A stretch of DNA of 64,000 bases, taken from Bryobacteraceae bacterium. GTDB taxonomy: Bacteria; Acidobacteriota; Terriglobia; Bryobacterales; Bryobacteraceae. The notes beneath the pieces are model-generated. The model was not told the origin of the DNA. It saw only the letters and a program-made list of their open reading frames with translations, and did no database searches. Made by a program: the position numbers and the translations under genes. Location of the stretch: NCBI GenBank assembly GCA_023384675.1, contig JAHDVK010000028.1, positions 1 to 64,000 on the forward strand, in the 5' to 3' direction. Positions 41,301-50,400 of this stretch are shown piece by piece; position 1 is the stretch's first letter, and each line of letters starts with the position of its first letter.

Positions 41301-41602
41301 CGCCCGCCGAGTTCGGGCAGCACACACACCTTCACGTATTCGTTTTCGAGACAGACCTGCCGGTATTCCTTGTCCACCTTGTCGTTGGTCAGGTTGTCGT
41401 ACATCGCATAGGGGTACACCTCGCCGCGGGCGCCCTGGTAGGTGCGGCCGGTGTAGAAGAAAGGATTGTCGTCGGGAGGTCCGGTGACGTAGGTAGGGAT
41501 GATGACTTTCTCTTCCCAGACGCGAACAGGCGCGGCCTCCTGGGCACAGGCGATGAAGGCGCAGGTCAGACCGGCGGCGGCGAGGCGGGCAAAAGCGGAC
41601 AC
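38312..41602 (-). CDS. Exported DUF5107 domain protein with TPR C-terminal half
   Basis: The 1096-residue product starts at GTG (41602), preceded by GGAAGGAG. It has a signal peptide ending near residue 20 (AFIACAQ). The DUF5107-type domain (about 35-440) contains PELGGRIFEAKDKTNGYDFFYKQ and GVEWNIPHHH, and resembles the galactose-mutarotase-like fold of this family. A helical half built from tetratricopeptide repeats (about 490-1090) follows. DUF5107 proteins occur with polysaccharide utilisation genes. The function is unproven; a carbohydrate-binding or mutarotase-like role is inferred. It shares strand with the sugar genes upstream. Confidence 0.87.
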   Translation of the reverse strand: MSAFARLAAAGLTCAFIACAQEAAPVRVWEEKVIIPTYVTGPPDDNPFFYTGRTYQGARGEVYPYAMYDNLTNDKVDKEYRQVCLENEYVKVCVLPELGGRIFEAKDKTNGYDFFYKQSVIKPALIGMIGAWISGGVEWNIPHHHRASSLLPVRVKTEEQADGARTIWIGEMELRDRMRWAVGLTLRPRSSVLEAQVTALNTSPFANSLLYFANVAVHTNDDYQILFPPRTQWATQHAKREFIEWPIGRRIYNGIDYTKGVDLTMWKNHPSSVSMFAWNDSDDFLAGYDHGKQAGTMHVADRHQAPGKKFFAWGTGPSGRMWDNILSDTDGPYLELMVGAWSDNQPDYSWMMPYETKTVKQYWYPFRGIGGVKHATVEAAVNLDVKDGRIHAGFYVTSPKAGARAVLTAAGKEIWSETKDLDPAAPLVHTMPLPAGVNAMDVRVALLQSSRELAAYQPEKAPAEPMPPAVVPPGAPESIKTTEELLLAGQRLEQLHNPAREPEPYYEEALKRDAGDARANTALGLRLLKKARYADAERHLRAAVARVEHNHTRAKDGEALYYLGLALKFQGKLEEAETILQRAVWTYAWQSPAYFHLAEIAGRQGRLADALALADRALVTNAWNTRALFLKGILLLREGRGGEASEVRRQLGAIDPLDPRGFRNARELVSIFTEFPDEGLETVASCLNGGLYREAELLLDQMPVQSPMVAYYRGWLALKNGQEATAKAHFERASKMPLTRVFPFQFESIEVLREAMKLRPEDPRPPYSLGLFLFDRQREEAMKLFERAAGLDPSLAIVHRNLAVGHALENRVPEAIAALEKAIRLNSGDALYFFEIDLLKEWAQRPVEERLGLFRKHPETVAKRDDAMARYAGLLVQAGQLDEAIGLMEKRHFHLWEGGVRFNGHDSWTDAHVERGRQRLAARDYKGALADFERAIDYPANLEATRAYRGSRAPETLYYAGLAYEALRQPENARRAWRESAAELLGTEDNPRPGVGSGAVLLYFQGRSLEKLNNPERARKIFQALVEAGDEALKRGSGEDFFAKFGDRQSPQMRRAEAYHVRGLGRLGLSDSDGAQRDFDEAVKLNVYLRRAAAGR

Positions 41603-41791
41603 AAGGCTCTCCTTCCGCTGGCTATTATTTCAGAGTTGGTGCGGAAGAGCGGGCGGATAAATGCTCCCGATCGTTTGCCGGAACCGGCATGGAGCAGGCG
41701 CAGCCATGCTCCCCGGAGGCCCTTGCGTTCGTGAACGAACTGAGAAACTGTCGTCGCGTGGCGCGACTTCCCTCCCGCCAAGATTCCCGCG
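41603..41791 (-). other. Intergenic region with several short hairpins
   Basis: These 189 bp between two minus-strand genes include the inverted repeats GCATGG/CCATGC (around 41688-41713) and GTCGCG/CGCGAC (around 41752-41766). The latter may end the upstream sugar operon, but no T-tract follows on the minus strand. A possible promoter for the DUF5107 gene would also lie here. No gene is seen. Confidence 0.35.
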
Positions 41792-42994
41792 CTACGCCGA
41801 GCGCATCATCTCATCCCACGTGATTTCGCGCTTCTGATGCACCGCCATCCGGCCCATGATGGCCGTCAGCGTGCTCTCGCCCGCGCTCTTCCACATGTGG
41901 ATCGGCTTTTTCTCGACGATCGATTTGAAGAACGCCTCCACGGCGTCGATCGTGATTTCGCGCGGCGAATCCCGGCGCTCGATCAGGCTGCGGTCGCGCA
42001 GATCGTCCGCGTTCGGAAACCGCCAGTCGCCCTCGGGGCCGTGCAGCTTGTAATACTTGCGCGATGTCTCCAGCAGGCCCAGCGACCCGTACAACTGCTC
42101 CTTCACGTCGCGGTAGCCTGCCGTGTGCTTGATACTGATCAGCCAGCCTTCAAGCCCGTTCGGGTAATAAAACGCGATGTTGTGATAGTCGGTCTTCCAG
42201 TCGCCGCCGGCCAGCGGGTAGCGCCGCCCGGCGGTGCCCCAGGCCTTTGTGGGAGTCGCATCCATAGCGAACCAGTTCAGCGTGTCGACGCCGTGGCAGT
42301 CCTGTTCGACAATCGGCCCGCCGGAAGTTTCCTCCCAGCGGCCCCACGTGCGGATCTTCTCATCTTCGCTGGCGGGCGCGCCAGGCAGCGGTTTCTCCGG
42401 CGCCTTCGGCGGCACGCCGCCCAGCACCCAGTAGCTCATCATGAGCTTCATTTCGCCGATGCGCCCCGTCTTCAGGTACTCCATCGCCGTCAGATATTCG
42501 GGACTGAACCGCTGCTGGTAGCCGAATTGAATCGTCTTCTGTTTATTGGCCTTTTCGCCCGCGCGCAGCAGGCGTTTGCAGCCCGCCACGTCGGCGCCCG
42601 CGGGCTTTTCGCAATAGATGTGCTTGTCGGCCTGCACCGCCGCTTCGAAGTGCTCGGGATGCAGATAGACCGGCGTGGCGATCAACACAGCGTCGATATC
42701 CCGCTTGCTGAGCACGTCCTGATAGTCGCGATAGGCGGGGACGGTATCGGCGCCCGGGATGTGCGTCTTACCGAGGTCGATCCGGTCCGGGTATTTGTCG
42801 CAGATCGCCGCGAGGCGCGTCCCTGGCGTCTTCACCATGAAATCGCCCACGTAGCGGCCGCGGCCGCCGGTGCCGATCACGCCGAAGCTTACCGCCGAAT
42901 TCGCCTGCGCCGAAAACGCGGTCTTCGGCTTCACGATCAGCAGGCCGGCGCCCGCGCCCGCGAGCGCGCCGCGCCTTGTCATTTTCTTTTCCAT
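41792..42994 (-). CDS. Tat-exported Gfo/Idh/MocA-family oxidoreductase
   Basis: This 400-residue NAD(P)-dependent oxidoreductase carries a Tat signal (TRRGALAGAGAGLLIV, 6-21). The Rossmann motif GVIGTGGRGRYVGDF lies near 37-51, and EKP of the family's catalytic motif (YCEKPAGADV) near 131-140. I chose the ATG at 42994, with GAGGCGAAT upstream. Exported Gfo/Idh/MocA proteins with tightly bound cofactor act on glycosides in the periplasm in known 3-keto-glycoside routes. It lies 16 bp downstream of a second, cytosolic member. Confidence 0.9.
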   Translation of the reverse strand: MEKKMTRRGALAGAGAGLLIVKPKTAFSAQANSAVSFGVIGTGGRGRYVGDFMVKTPGTRLAAICDKYPDRIDLGKTHIPGADTVPAYRDYQDVLSKRDIDAVLIATPVYLHPEHFEAAVQADKHIYCEKPAGADVAGCKRLLRAGEKANKQKTIQFGYQQRFSPEYLTAMEYLKTGRIGEMKLMMSYWVLGGVPPKAPEKPLPGAPASEDEKIRTWGRWEETSGGPIVEQDCHGVDTLNWFAMDATPTKAWGTAGRRYPLAGGDWKTDYHNIAFYYPNGLEGWLISIKHTAGYRDVKEQLYGSLGLLETSRKYYKLHGPEGDWRFPNADDLRDRSLIERRDSPREITIDAVEAFFKSIVEKKPIHMWKSAGESTLTAIMGRMAVHQKREITWDEMMRSA

Positions 42995-43010
42995 ATTCGC
43001 CTCGTATTGA

Positions 43011-44177
43011 CTAGACTTCAACACCGGTTTCTACCCACGCGCCGGACTTGGCCGATTCCAGCACCGCGTCGCACACCCGCTGGGTCTGCAGGCCGCTACG
43101 GAAATCGGGCTGGGTCCGCTCGCCGCGTTCGATCGCCATGACGAAATCCGCCAGGGCGTTCAGGAAGGTATGTTCGTAGCCGATGCACGTCCCCGGCACC
43201 CAGTAGCGGTCCATATAGGGGTGCTCCGAGTTCGTGGTGTGAATTTTGCGCCAGCCGGTGGTGTGCGATTCCAGCTTTTTGCCCGACTGTTTCTGCATAT
43301 ACTCGAAAAATTGCAGATATTCCGGCTCTTCGAGATCGAAATAGAGGCTTCCATCAGCCCCATTCATTTCGAAGGTATTGAAGTTCTTCCGGCCGCGCGC
43401 GTAGCGGGTGGATTCGAACGTGCCGATCGATCCGTTGGCGAACTCGGCCAGAAACATGCAGGCGTCGTCGATCGTCACCGGCTGTACTTTGCCGGTCACG
43501 GCGTGCTGCCGCTGGGTGACGAACGTCTTCGTTTTGGCGGTGACGCGCGCGATTGGACCGTTCAGCCACATCGCGGTGTCGATGGAATGCGCCAGCAGAT
43601 CGCCGGTCACGCCCGACCCCGCCACCGCCGCATCCAACCGCCAGAGCGCGTCACCGCCCTGCGGCACGTCCGGCGAGATCGTCCAGTCCTGCAGGTACGT
43701 CGCGCGGTAGTGGAAGGTTTTGCCGATGCGGCCCTCATCGATCAATTGCTTCGCCAGCGAGATCGCGGGCACGCGCCGGTAGTTGTACCACACCATGTTC
43801 GGCACGCCGGCCTCTTCCACCGCGCGCACCATCTCCTCGGCCTGCGCCACATTCAGGGCCAGCGGCTTTTCCGAGAACACCATCTTGCCCGCTTTCGCCG
43901 CGGCCAAAGCGATCTCGTGATGCACCGAATTCGGCGCGGCGATATCGATCACGTCGATGCCCGGATCATCCACCAGCTTGCGCCAGTCGGTTTCGGAGCG
44001 CTCGTAGCCCCAGTTGGCGGCGAATGCCTGCGCCTTCTCGGGGTCGATTCCGCAGATGGCCTTCAATACCGGCCGGTGCTCGCAGGGGAAGAAGTCGTTC
44101 AATCGCTTGTATGCATTCGAGTGCGTCCGGCCCATGAAGCCGTAGCCGATTAATCCAATCCGCAATTCCTTAGCCAT
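43011..44177 (-). CDS. Gfo/Idh/MocA-family sugar oxidoreductase (cytosolic)
   Basis: The 388-residue NAD(P)-binding oxidoreductase begins with the Rossmann motif [17 protein letters not shown] (about 7-23) and keeps the EKPLA motif (about 95-99). Members oxidise hydroxyl groups of sugars, inositol or sugar acids. No export signal is present, unlike its neighbour. The ATG at 44177 is chosen over an in-frame start 18 bp upstream because GAGAGAGACC precedes it. It lies between a sugar-phosphate isomerase/epimerase and the exported paralogue, in one operon. Confidence 0.92.
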   Translation of the reverse strand: MAKELRIGLIGYGFMGRTHSNAYKRLNDFFPCEHRPVLKAICGIDPEKAQAFAANWGYERSETDWRKLVDDPGIDVIDIAAPNSVHHEIALAAAKAGKMVFSEKPLALNVAQAEEMVRAVEEAGVPNMVWYNYRRVPAISLAKQLIDEGRIGKTFHYRATYLQDWTISPDVPQGGDALWRLDAAVAGSGVTGDLLAHSIDTAMWLNGPIARVTAKTKTFVTQRQHAVTGKVQPVTIDDACMFLAEFANGSIGTFESTRYARGRKNFNTFEMNGADGSLYFDLEEPEYLQFFEYMQKQSGKKLESHTTGWRKIHTTNSEHPYMDRYWVPGTCIGYEHTFLNALADFVMAIERGERTQPDFRSGLQTQRVCDAVLESAKSGAWVETGVEV

Positions 44178-44191
44178 GGTGGTCTCTCTCC

Positions 44192-45139
44192 TCAACCGTA
44201 TTTCTCGATCAGCCCGTCCAGCGCTTTTTTACACGTCTCCGTGGCCGCCCACGCGTCCGGGTAGAAGCACAGGTCGATGGTCCACCAGTCGTGCGGCAGG
44301 CGCGCGGCCTTGATGAGTTCGGGCATGATTTCATCGAAATTCAAAACACCGGCGCCAAACGGCGGGTGCGCCGACGTTTCATCCGCGCCGTTCGCGTCCT
44401 TGTGGCAGGTGTTGTCGGAATCGATCAGGTGGACATGATTGATGCGCCCCGAGAGCAGCCGGATCAGTTCCACCTGGCTCGCGAACACCTCTTTCTGGCC
44501 CTCCTGCCGCGCGCCCACCACGCCCACCATCTGGCCGTGGCAGGTGTCGTAGAGGATCCCGAAATTGGGCTTGTTGACCGCGTCAAGTACCTTTACGATC
44601 TCGCTGGGCTTGTTGAAGGCGAAGCCCGGTTCAAACTCCCAGGTCACGCTCAGCCCATGATCGGAGGCGATGTCGCAGCAGGTCTTCCAGGTCTTCGCTA
44701 CCCGGTCGAGCGCGGTCGCGGCGTCCACTTCGCGCAGGATTGTGGGCGGCTGGACGGTATCCACGCGCACGCCGCCGATGGCCAGGTCGCGCGCAAATTC
44801 GCAGTTTTTCTTGAATTCCGCGATGTATTTCGACTGATCGTCCGTATTGATCAGTTTCTCGCCCCACAGGTTCGCGGCCATGCCGCTGAAGCCGAGGCCT
44901 CGTTCGCGCATCCGCGCCGCCACTTCCTCGCGCTGCGATTTCTCCGGCATCGCGCCGCCCCAGCCCTCGTCGGAACCGTTGGGGTTGCCCGGATTCGGGT
45001 GCGGCGGAAAGGCGCCCAACTCGACGCCGTCAAAGCCAAGCTCCTTCAGCCGCGTGCAGACCGTGTCAAAGTCAATGGGATTCTCCGCGTAGGGGCCAAT
45101 CGTGTAGGCCCACGTGCCGATCGAACTGCGCTTGCTCAT
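44192..45139 (-). CDS. Sugar phosphate isomerase/epimerase-like TIM-barrel protein
   Basis: The 315-residue product belongs to the AP-endonuclease-2/xylose-isomerase-like TIM-barrel superfamily. It shows [13 protein letters not shown] near the N terminus, VDTVQPPT near 125, [10 protein letters not shown] near 170, a metal-site segment DTCHGQM near 205, and [10 protein letters not shown] (about 240-249). In sugar operons such proteins isomerise, epimerise or cleave keto-sugars. The ATG at 45139 has GGAGAGGA upstream; a longer frame is rejected. It leads the operon with the two Gfo/Idh/MocA genes. Confidence 0.9.
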   Translation of the reverse strand: MSKRSSIGTWAYTIGPYAENPIDFDTVCTRLKELGFDGVELGAFPPHPNPGNPNGSDEGWGGAMPEKSQREEVAARMRERGLGFSGMAANLWGEKLINTDDQSKYIAEFKKNCEFARDLAIGGVRVDTVQPPTILREVDAATALDRVAKTWKTCCDIASDHGLSVTWEFEPGFAFNKPSEIVKVLDAVNKPNFGILYDTCHGQMVGVVGARQEGQKEVFASQVELIRLLSGRINHVHLIDSDNTCHKDANGADETSAHPPFGAGVLNFDEIMPELIKAARLPHDWWTIDLCFYPDAWAATETCKKALDGLIEKYG

Positions 45140-45217
45140 AATCCTCTCCACATGATTTCGAATCCGCGGCATGGGCCGCGTCTTTCCCGTGACAATATCA
45201 GGAACCGCGCCGCCGCG

Positions 45218-45820
45218 CTATTCCAGCGCCTTGATCCGGATGTTGCGGAACCGCGCCTCCATCTCGGGGCCCACGTGTAACTGCAGCGCGATCACGCCCT
45301 TCAGCTTCGCGTCGTCCTCGAGTTCCGACGTCACCATCCCGTTCACCGTCACCCGGATCCGGTTGCCCTGGCAGTGGACCGAGACGTCGTTCCAGCCCGG
45401 ATGCACCACGTACTGCGCCTTGCCCTTCCAGCCGTTCACCATCACGCCGCGCTTGCCCTTTTCGTCGTAAATGCTGCCCCACCAGTTGTTGTGAGCCATG
45501 TCGGCCTGGTAGCCGTGAACGACATAATCGTCCAGCGCCGTGCTGCGGAACTGAATGCCGCTGTTACCGTTACGCAGCTTCACCTCGGCCCGCAACACGA
45601 AATCGCCAAACTCGGCCTTGCGGTAGATCAGAAACGTGTTGTGCGTGATCTTTACCCCGTCGGTGGAGCCGACGATCTCGCCGTTCTCCACGCGCCAGAG
45701 GCGTGAGTCGCCCTCCCAACCACTAAGGGTCTTCCCATCGAAGAGCGGCTCGAAGCCGTCCTGGGCGCAAAGCGCGCCGCCGAAACACAGAAGTGCGCAA
45801 AAAACTGTCAAAAAGCGCAT
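45218..45820 (-). CDS. Exported DUF1080 protein (3-keto-glycoside hydrolase-like)
   Basis: The 200-residue product has a signal peptide (about 1-19, ending LCAQ) and a single DUF1080 domain (LamG/concanavalin-like beta-sandwich) with LFDGKTLSGWEG (about 24-35), GNSGIQFRS (about 85-93) and GYQADM (about 103). Known members cleave 3-keto-disaccharides or 3-keto-glycosides after an oxidoreductase makes the keto group. The SD (AAAGGAG) is clear. It lies 78 bp upstream of the isomerase-oxidoreductase operon on the same strand, which fits this pathway. Confidence 0.9.
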   Translation of the reverse strand: MRFLTVFCALLCFGGALCAQDGFEPLFDGKTLSGWEGDSRLWRVENGEIVGSTDGVKITHNTFLIYRKAEFGDFVLRAEVKLRNGNSGIQFRSTALDDYVVHGYQADMAHNNWWGSIYDEKGKRGVMVNGWKGKAQYVVHPGWNDVSVHCQGNRIRVTVNGMVTSELEDDAKLKGVIALQLHVGPEMEARFRNIRIKALE

Positions 45821-45833
45821 TCAAACGCTCCTT

Positions 45834-46340
45834 TCAGGGCCTCAGCGTATCACTTTTGGCCACAAAACGCAGCGGCAGGCCGCGGCTCCGGCGGATGCCG
45901 ACTCGCGGCGTCACGACGATCTCTGCCGGTGAAGCCGCCGCATGCACCGTCAGCGGCCCGCGCGTCAGGTCCGCGCCATTGAACTCGAGCGTGATCCCCG
46001 CATGGCGCGTGAGTTTTCCAGGACCGTCGCCCCAGCCTTCCACGGCGCGGATCAACACGCAGCCCGGCACGCCTTCCGGCTCGCAGGCCACGTTCAGGCA
46101 GTAGTGAACCCCGTAATTCAGAAAGACATAGGCGTGTCCCGGCGGTCCGAACAGCACCTCGGTGCGCGGCGTACGCCCGCACCAGGCGTGCGCTGCCTCG
46201 TCGCCTTCAGGCAGGTAGGCTTCGGTTTCGATGATGGTTCCGGCGTGCGGGCCCAGGCGAAGGATGCAGCCAAGCAGCGCCCGCGCCACTTCCACGGTCG
46301 GGCGCGCATAGAAGCTCCGGGGCAATACGTTTGCGGGCAT
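45834..46340 (-). CDS. Alkyladenine (3-methyladenine) DNA glycosylase, AAG/MPG family
   Basis: This base-excision repair enzyme removes alkylated purines. The 168-residue product shows SFYARPTVEVARALLG (9-24), the catalytic-region ETEAYLP (38-44), AAHAWCGRTPR (about 49-59), FGPPGHAYVFLNYG (about 64-77) and GPGKLTRHAGI (about 107-117). The stretch between VLIRAVEG and GPGKL is only about three residues, where the family normally has roughly 15-25 more, so the protein is short. The fold core is kept; activity is likely but not assured. It is divergent from thpR. Confidence 0.9.
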   Translation of the reverse strand: MPANVLPRSFYARPTVEVARALLGCILRLGPHAGTIIETEAYLPEGDEAAHAWCGRTPRTEVLFGPPGHAYVFLNYGVHYCLNVACEPEGVPGCVLIRAVEGWGDGPGKLTRHAGITLEFNGADLTRGPLTVHAAASPAEIVVTPRVGIRRSRGLPLRFVAKSDTLRP

Positions 46341-46377
46341 CGGCGGTGGGGTACGCTATGTGAGAGTAGCACGACCC

Positions 46378-46925
46378 ATGCGCCTGTTCGTTGGAATCGA
46401 TGTGCCCTATCAAATGCGGCGGAATCTCGAGCTTCTGCTCGAACTGCTGAAGCCCAAAGCGCGGATCTCCTGGAGCCCGCTGACCAACCTGCACGTCACC
46501 ACGAAATTCATCGGTGAATGGCCCGAACAGAGGCTTGAGGAGATCAAGAACGCGCTGCGCGCCGTAACCCCGCCCGCGCCGCTGAAACTGGGCATTCGCG
46601 GCCTGGGCTGGTTCCCGAATCCGCATAACCCGCGCGTTTTTTACGTGGCCGTCCAGGCGGGGCCGGAGTTGGCGGCGCTGGCAAAGGCGGCGGACGAAGC
46701 CTGCGCCGCTCTGGGCATCGAACCGGAAACGCGCGCATACCACCCGCACCTGACCCTCGCGCGGATTCGCGAACCGCAGCCGCTCACTGAACTGAAGCAG
46801 GCCATCGCGCAATTGCCCAACGACGACTTCGGCGGCTGGACCGCCAGCGCCTTTCACCTCTACCAGAGCCAGTTGCGCCCAGGCGGCTCGATTTACACCA
46901 AACTGGAAAGCTACCCCTTTTCCGC

Positions 46926-46929
<4 letters not shown>
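46378..46929 (+). CDS. thpR: RNA 2',3'-cyclic phosphodiesterase
   Basis: This 2H-phosphoesterase opens 2',3'-cyclic phosphates of RNA. The 183-residue product shows both signature HxTx motifs: HVTT at 39-42 and HLTL at 124-127. MRLFVGIDVP at the start and the final YQSQLRPGGSIYTKL near the C terminus are also typical. The ATG at 46378 is chosen over an in-frame GTG 18 bp earlier. Its stop overlaps the plsY start by four bases, so expression is coupled to phospholipid genes. Confidence 0.92.
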
Positions 46930-47527
<598 letters not shown>

Positions 47528-47531
<4 letters not shown>

Positions 47532-48517
47532 AGCGATTGGCGGTTATCGGCGGCGGCAGTTGGGGCACCGCGCTGGCGATCGTGCTTGCGCCCCGGTTCG
47601 AGCGCGTCCGGATGTGGATTTTTGAGCAGGAATTGGCCGTTTTGATGCAAAAAACACTTCAGAACGACGCGTTTTTGCCCGGTTTTACGCTTCCGGAAAA
47701 CGTCGAAACCGGCTCCGCGCTGCCCTGGGCGGTGGAGGAGGCCGAAATCGTGCTGGGTGTGATGCCCTCGCATCACGCGCGCGCCGTTTATACGGCCCTG
47801 AAGCCCGCCGCGCCGCCCGCCGCGCTCTTCGTAAGTGCAACAAAAGGCTTGGAAAACGGCACACTCCGGCGCATGTCGGAAGTGATGGCGGAGGTACTGG
47901 AAACGCCGCGCGTGGGCGTGCTGAGCGGCCCGACGTTCGCCAAGGAGGTGGCGCGCGGCGAGCCCGCCGCGCTTGTGATCGCGTCGCACGACGCCGAACT
48001 CGCGCGAACGGTGCAAGCCGCGTTCAATGGGCCTACTTTCCGGCTGTATACGAACCCCGACCCGGTGGGCGTGGAGCTGGGGGCGTCGCTCAAGAACGTG
48101 ATTGCGATCGCGGCGGGCGTGTGCGCGGGGCTTGGGTTGGGCGCGAACACGATGGCAGCGCTGATTACGCGCGGGTTAGCTGAGATCACACGGCTCGCCG
48201 TGGCGGCGGGCGGACAGGAGCGCACGCTGGCCGGGTTGGCCGGGCTGGGGGATCTGGTGCTGACGTGCAACGGCGAGTTGAGCCGCAACCGGACCGTGGG
48301 CTTTCAACTGGGACAGGGGCGCAGGCTTGCGGAGATCCTTGGCGGGATGACGATGGTGGCCGAGGGGGTGAAGACCACGGCCGCCGCGATCGAGTTGGCC
48401 GCCAGGCTCGGCGTGGAGGTGCCGATCACCGCGCAGATGCACGCGGTGCTCAATGAAGGCAAAAGCCCGGCCGTGGCGCTGAGAGAGTTGATGGAGCGGC
48501 CGGTGCGGGGGGAGTGA
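47528..48517 (+). CDS. gpsA: NAD(P)-dependent glycerol-3-phosphate dehydrogenase
   Basis: GpsA reduces dihydroxyacetone phosphate to sn-glycerol-3-phosphate, the substrate of PlsY. The 329-residue product begins with KRLAVIGGGSWGTALA (Rossmann motif near 8-14). It contains SATKGLENGTLRRMSE (about 105-120), the catalytic-lysine segment GASLKNVIAIAAG (about 181-193) and the substrate-loop GLGDLVLTCNGELSRNRTVG (about 240-259). I place the start at the TTG that overlaps the plsY stop; the longer frame adds out-of-family residues. Length and motifs are typical. Confidence 0.96.
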
Positions 48518-48523
48518 GCAGTC

Positions 48524-49666
48524 TCAGTTGCCCGTATTGAGGTACACGCGAACATTGCCCGTCGAGGCGCCGGAGCAGGCGAGGTCGGGGCGGCGGTCGC
48601 CATTGAGGTCGGCGATCTGGCAGTCGGCGGCGGCGATGGTGTCATCGAGCAGGTGGCGGGTCCAGTTGCGGCCCGTATCATCGGCGGCCTGATACAGCGA
48701 CAGGTGGAAGCCCTTGCCGCGGAAGCCCACCACGATCTCGTCGCGCCCGTCGCCGGTGAAGTCGCCCACGGCGAGGGCGTGGCCGTTGAGCATTTTGTCG
48801 TCCAGCACCAGACGTTCCACGGGGCGGCCGTGGAGGGCGGCTTCGGGGTCGGGGTAAACCACAAGCTGGTTGCCGTGCCAGGGTTCGATGGCGGCCAGGA
48901 AGCGGCGGCCGTGGATGTGACCCGCGCGGACCTCGCTGCTGCCGCAGAGCGGACATTCGCGCGGATCGCCCGGGGAAAGGCGCCGGGCGGTCCAGACGCC
49001 TTCGGGGTGTTCTTTCAGGAGGTGAATGCCGCCAAAGCTGGAGGTGACGATTTCGTCATGGCCGTCGCCATCCCAATCCATGGGATGGACGCTGTGGACG
49101 ATGCCGGTGAGACCGTCGAACAGCGGGAGGCGCTTCCATTCGCCGGGGCGGTGGGCGTAGACGGGCGTGGGGCTGGCGAACGCGGGCGGTTCCGCCTCCA
49201 GGCCGAGCATCGGCGAGACCAGCAGCAGGCGCCCGGTGCGCGTGTTCGCCCAGCGGAGGCGGTGAATCGTAGGCACCTGATCGATCTCGCGCGCCTGCCA
49301 GGGTTGGCGGACGTCATCCCCGGGAGTGAGCCGGAGCACGGTGCCGCGCGAGCGTGCCGGGGCGCTTTCGAAGTGGTGGCCGAGGATGATTTCGCCGGGA
49401 GAGCAAACCAGATTGATGGTGCGGGGGACGTCGCGGGCGAGCAGATGCCGGGTCCAGACTGCGTCCGCGCCGGGATTCTCGAACCAGGCCAGTTCGGTGG
49501 AGCGCTCGTCCACCACGATCAGGTCCGGACGCTCGTCCTGGTTCACGTCGCAGACGGTGAGTTGATAGCCGAACTTGAGCTGATCGGTGACGGTGACCGC
49601 ATGGAAGCGGGGTGGCTGCGCCGTGAGCGGCAGGGCCACGAGCAGGAGCAGACAGGAGCGCATCAT
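48524..49666 (-). CDS. Exported FG-GAP/VCBS-repeat protein
   Basis: The 380-residue product has a signal peptide (about 1-17, LLLLVALPLTAQ) and repeated FG-GAP/VCBS-type motifs with Asp-rich, calcium-binding loops: VNQDERPDLIVVDE, DWDGDGHDEIVTSS, DFTGDGRDEIVVGF and DLNGDRRPDLACSG. The repeats suggest a seven-bladed beta-propeller. One loop carries CPLCGS. Acidobacteria have many such exported propellers; binding of glycans or proteins is possible but unproven. It precedes, in the direction of transcription, no gene of its strand nearby. Confidence 0.82.
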   Translation of the reverse strand: MMRSCLLLLVALPLTAQPPRFHAVTVTDQLKFGYQLTVCDVNQDERPDLIVVDERSTELAWFENPGADAVWTRHLLARDVPRTINLVCSPGEIILGHHFESAPARSRGTVLRLTPGDDVRQPWQAREIDQVPTIHRLRWANTRTGRLLLVSPMLGLEAEPPAFASPTPVYAHRPGEWKRLPLFDGLTGIVHSVHPMDWDGDGHDEIVTSSFGGIHLLKEHPEGVWTARRLSPGDPRECPLCGSSEVRAGHIHGRRFLAAIEPWHGNQLVVYPDPEAALHGRPVERLVLDDKMLNGHALAVGDFTGDGRDEIVVGFRGKGFHLSLYQAADDTGRNWTRHLLDDTIAAADCQIADLNGDRRPDLACSGASTGNVRVYLNTGN

Positions 49667-49752
49667 CACTTTCGAGTTTGCAGGAAATGCACCGGGCCAT
49701 GTGCATAGCCCGCCGGTTGGCGGCGGCCTGCTCCGGTGCCTCTGTCAAGCTC

Positions 49753-50376
49753 TTACGGCAGGGGGTGGACGCTGACTTCCCGGAAGAGGACGCGGGAGTG
49801 CGGGTCGTGGTTTTGCAGGCCGATGTAGCCGCGTTCGGGGCGGGGACCGCGGACGGGCTCGTACCAGATCTTGCGTTCGGGCACTTCCTGGCCTTCGGTG
49901 TATTCGTTGACGAGCTTGCCATTCACGCGCACGCGGGTGAGTTTGCCGCGCAGTTCGATCTCCATCGTGTTCCATTCGCCGCGCGGCTTCTGCTCGCGGG
50001 AAGTGACTTTCGAGATGGAATAGATGGCGCCCGTGGAGTGCCAGTCGTCGCCGCCGGCGTCGATCTGGACTTCGTAGCCGTTGTTTACGCCGTACCAGGG
50101 ATCGGTGGGCGGCTCGGGCAGCCGGATGATGACGCCCGAGTTGGCGCGCTCGCTATCTGTCATGTACACGACGCGGATCATGGAATCGCCGAAGGACTCC
50201 CGCTCGTAGTAGAGCAGGCCCATGCCGCCCTCGGTGACCATCTGGCCCTTTTCGACGACGAAGCGGCCGGGGCCGGTCATCTGCCAGCCGTCGAGGTTCT
50301 TTCCGTTGAACAATTGCTTGCCGGCACCCAGCAAAGGCGCGGCGACGATGAGAGCGGCGAGGATGAGTTTGTGCAT
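49753..50376 (-). CDS. Second exported DUF1080 protein (3-keto-glycoside hydrolase-like)
   Basis: The 207-residue product has a signal peptide (about 1-18) and one DUF1080 domain. Motifs are LFNGKNLDGWQMTGPG (about 22-37), NSGVIIRLP (about 79-87), NGYEVQID (about 99-106) and WNTMEIELRGKLTRVRVNGKLV (about 134-155). It is clearly a different subtype from the DUF1080 protein at 45218-45820 and lies in a separate transcription unit, directly after the HtrA-like gene. A role in keto-glycoside cleavage is inferred from the family. Confidence 0.88.
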   Translation of the reverse strand: MHKLILAALIVAAPLLGAGKQLFNGKNLDGWQMTGPGRFVVEKGQMVTEGGMGLLYYERESFGDSMIRVVYMTDSERANSGVIIRLPEPPTDPWYGVNNGYEVQIDAGGDDWHSTGAIYSISKVTSREQKPRGEWNTMEIELRGKLTRVRVNGKLVNEYTEGQEVPERKIWYEPVRGPRPERGYIGLQNHDPHSRVLFREVSVHPLP

Positions 50377-50400
50377 GATGAGACCGAACCTCCTTGAGGA

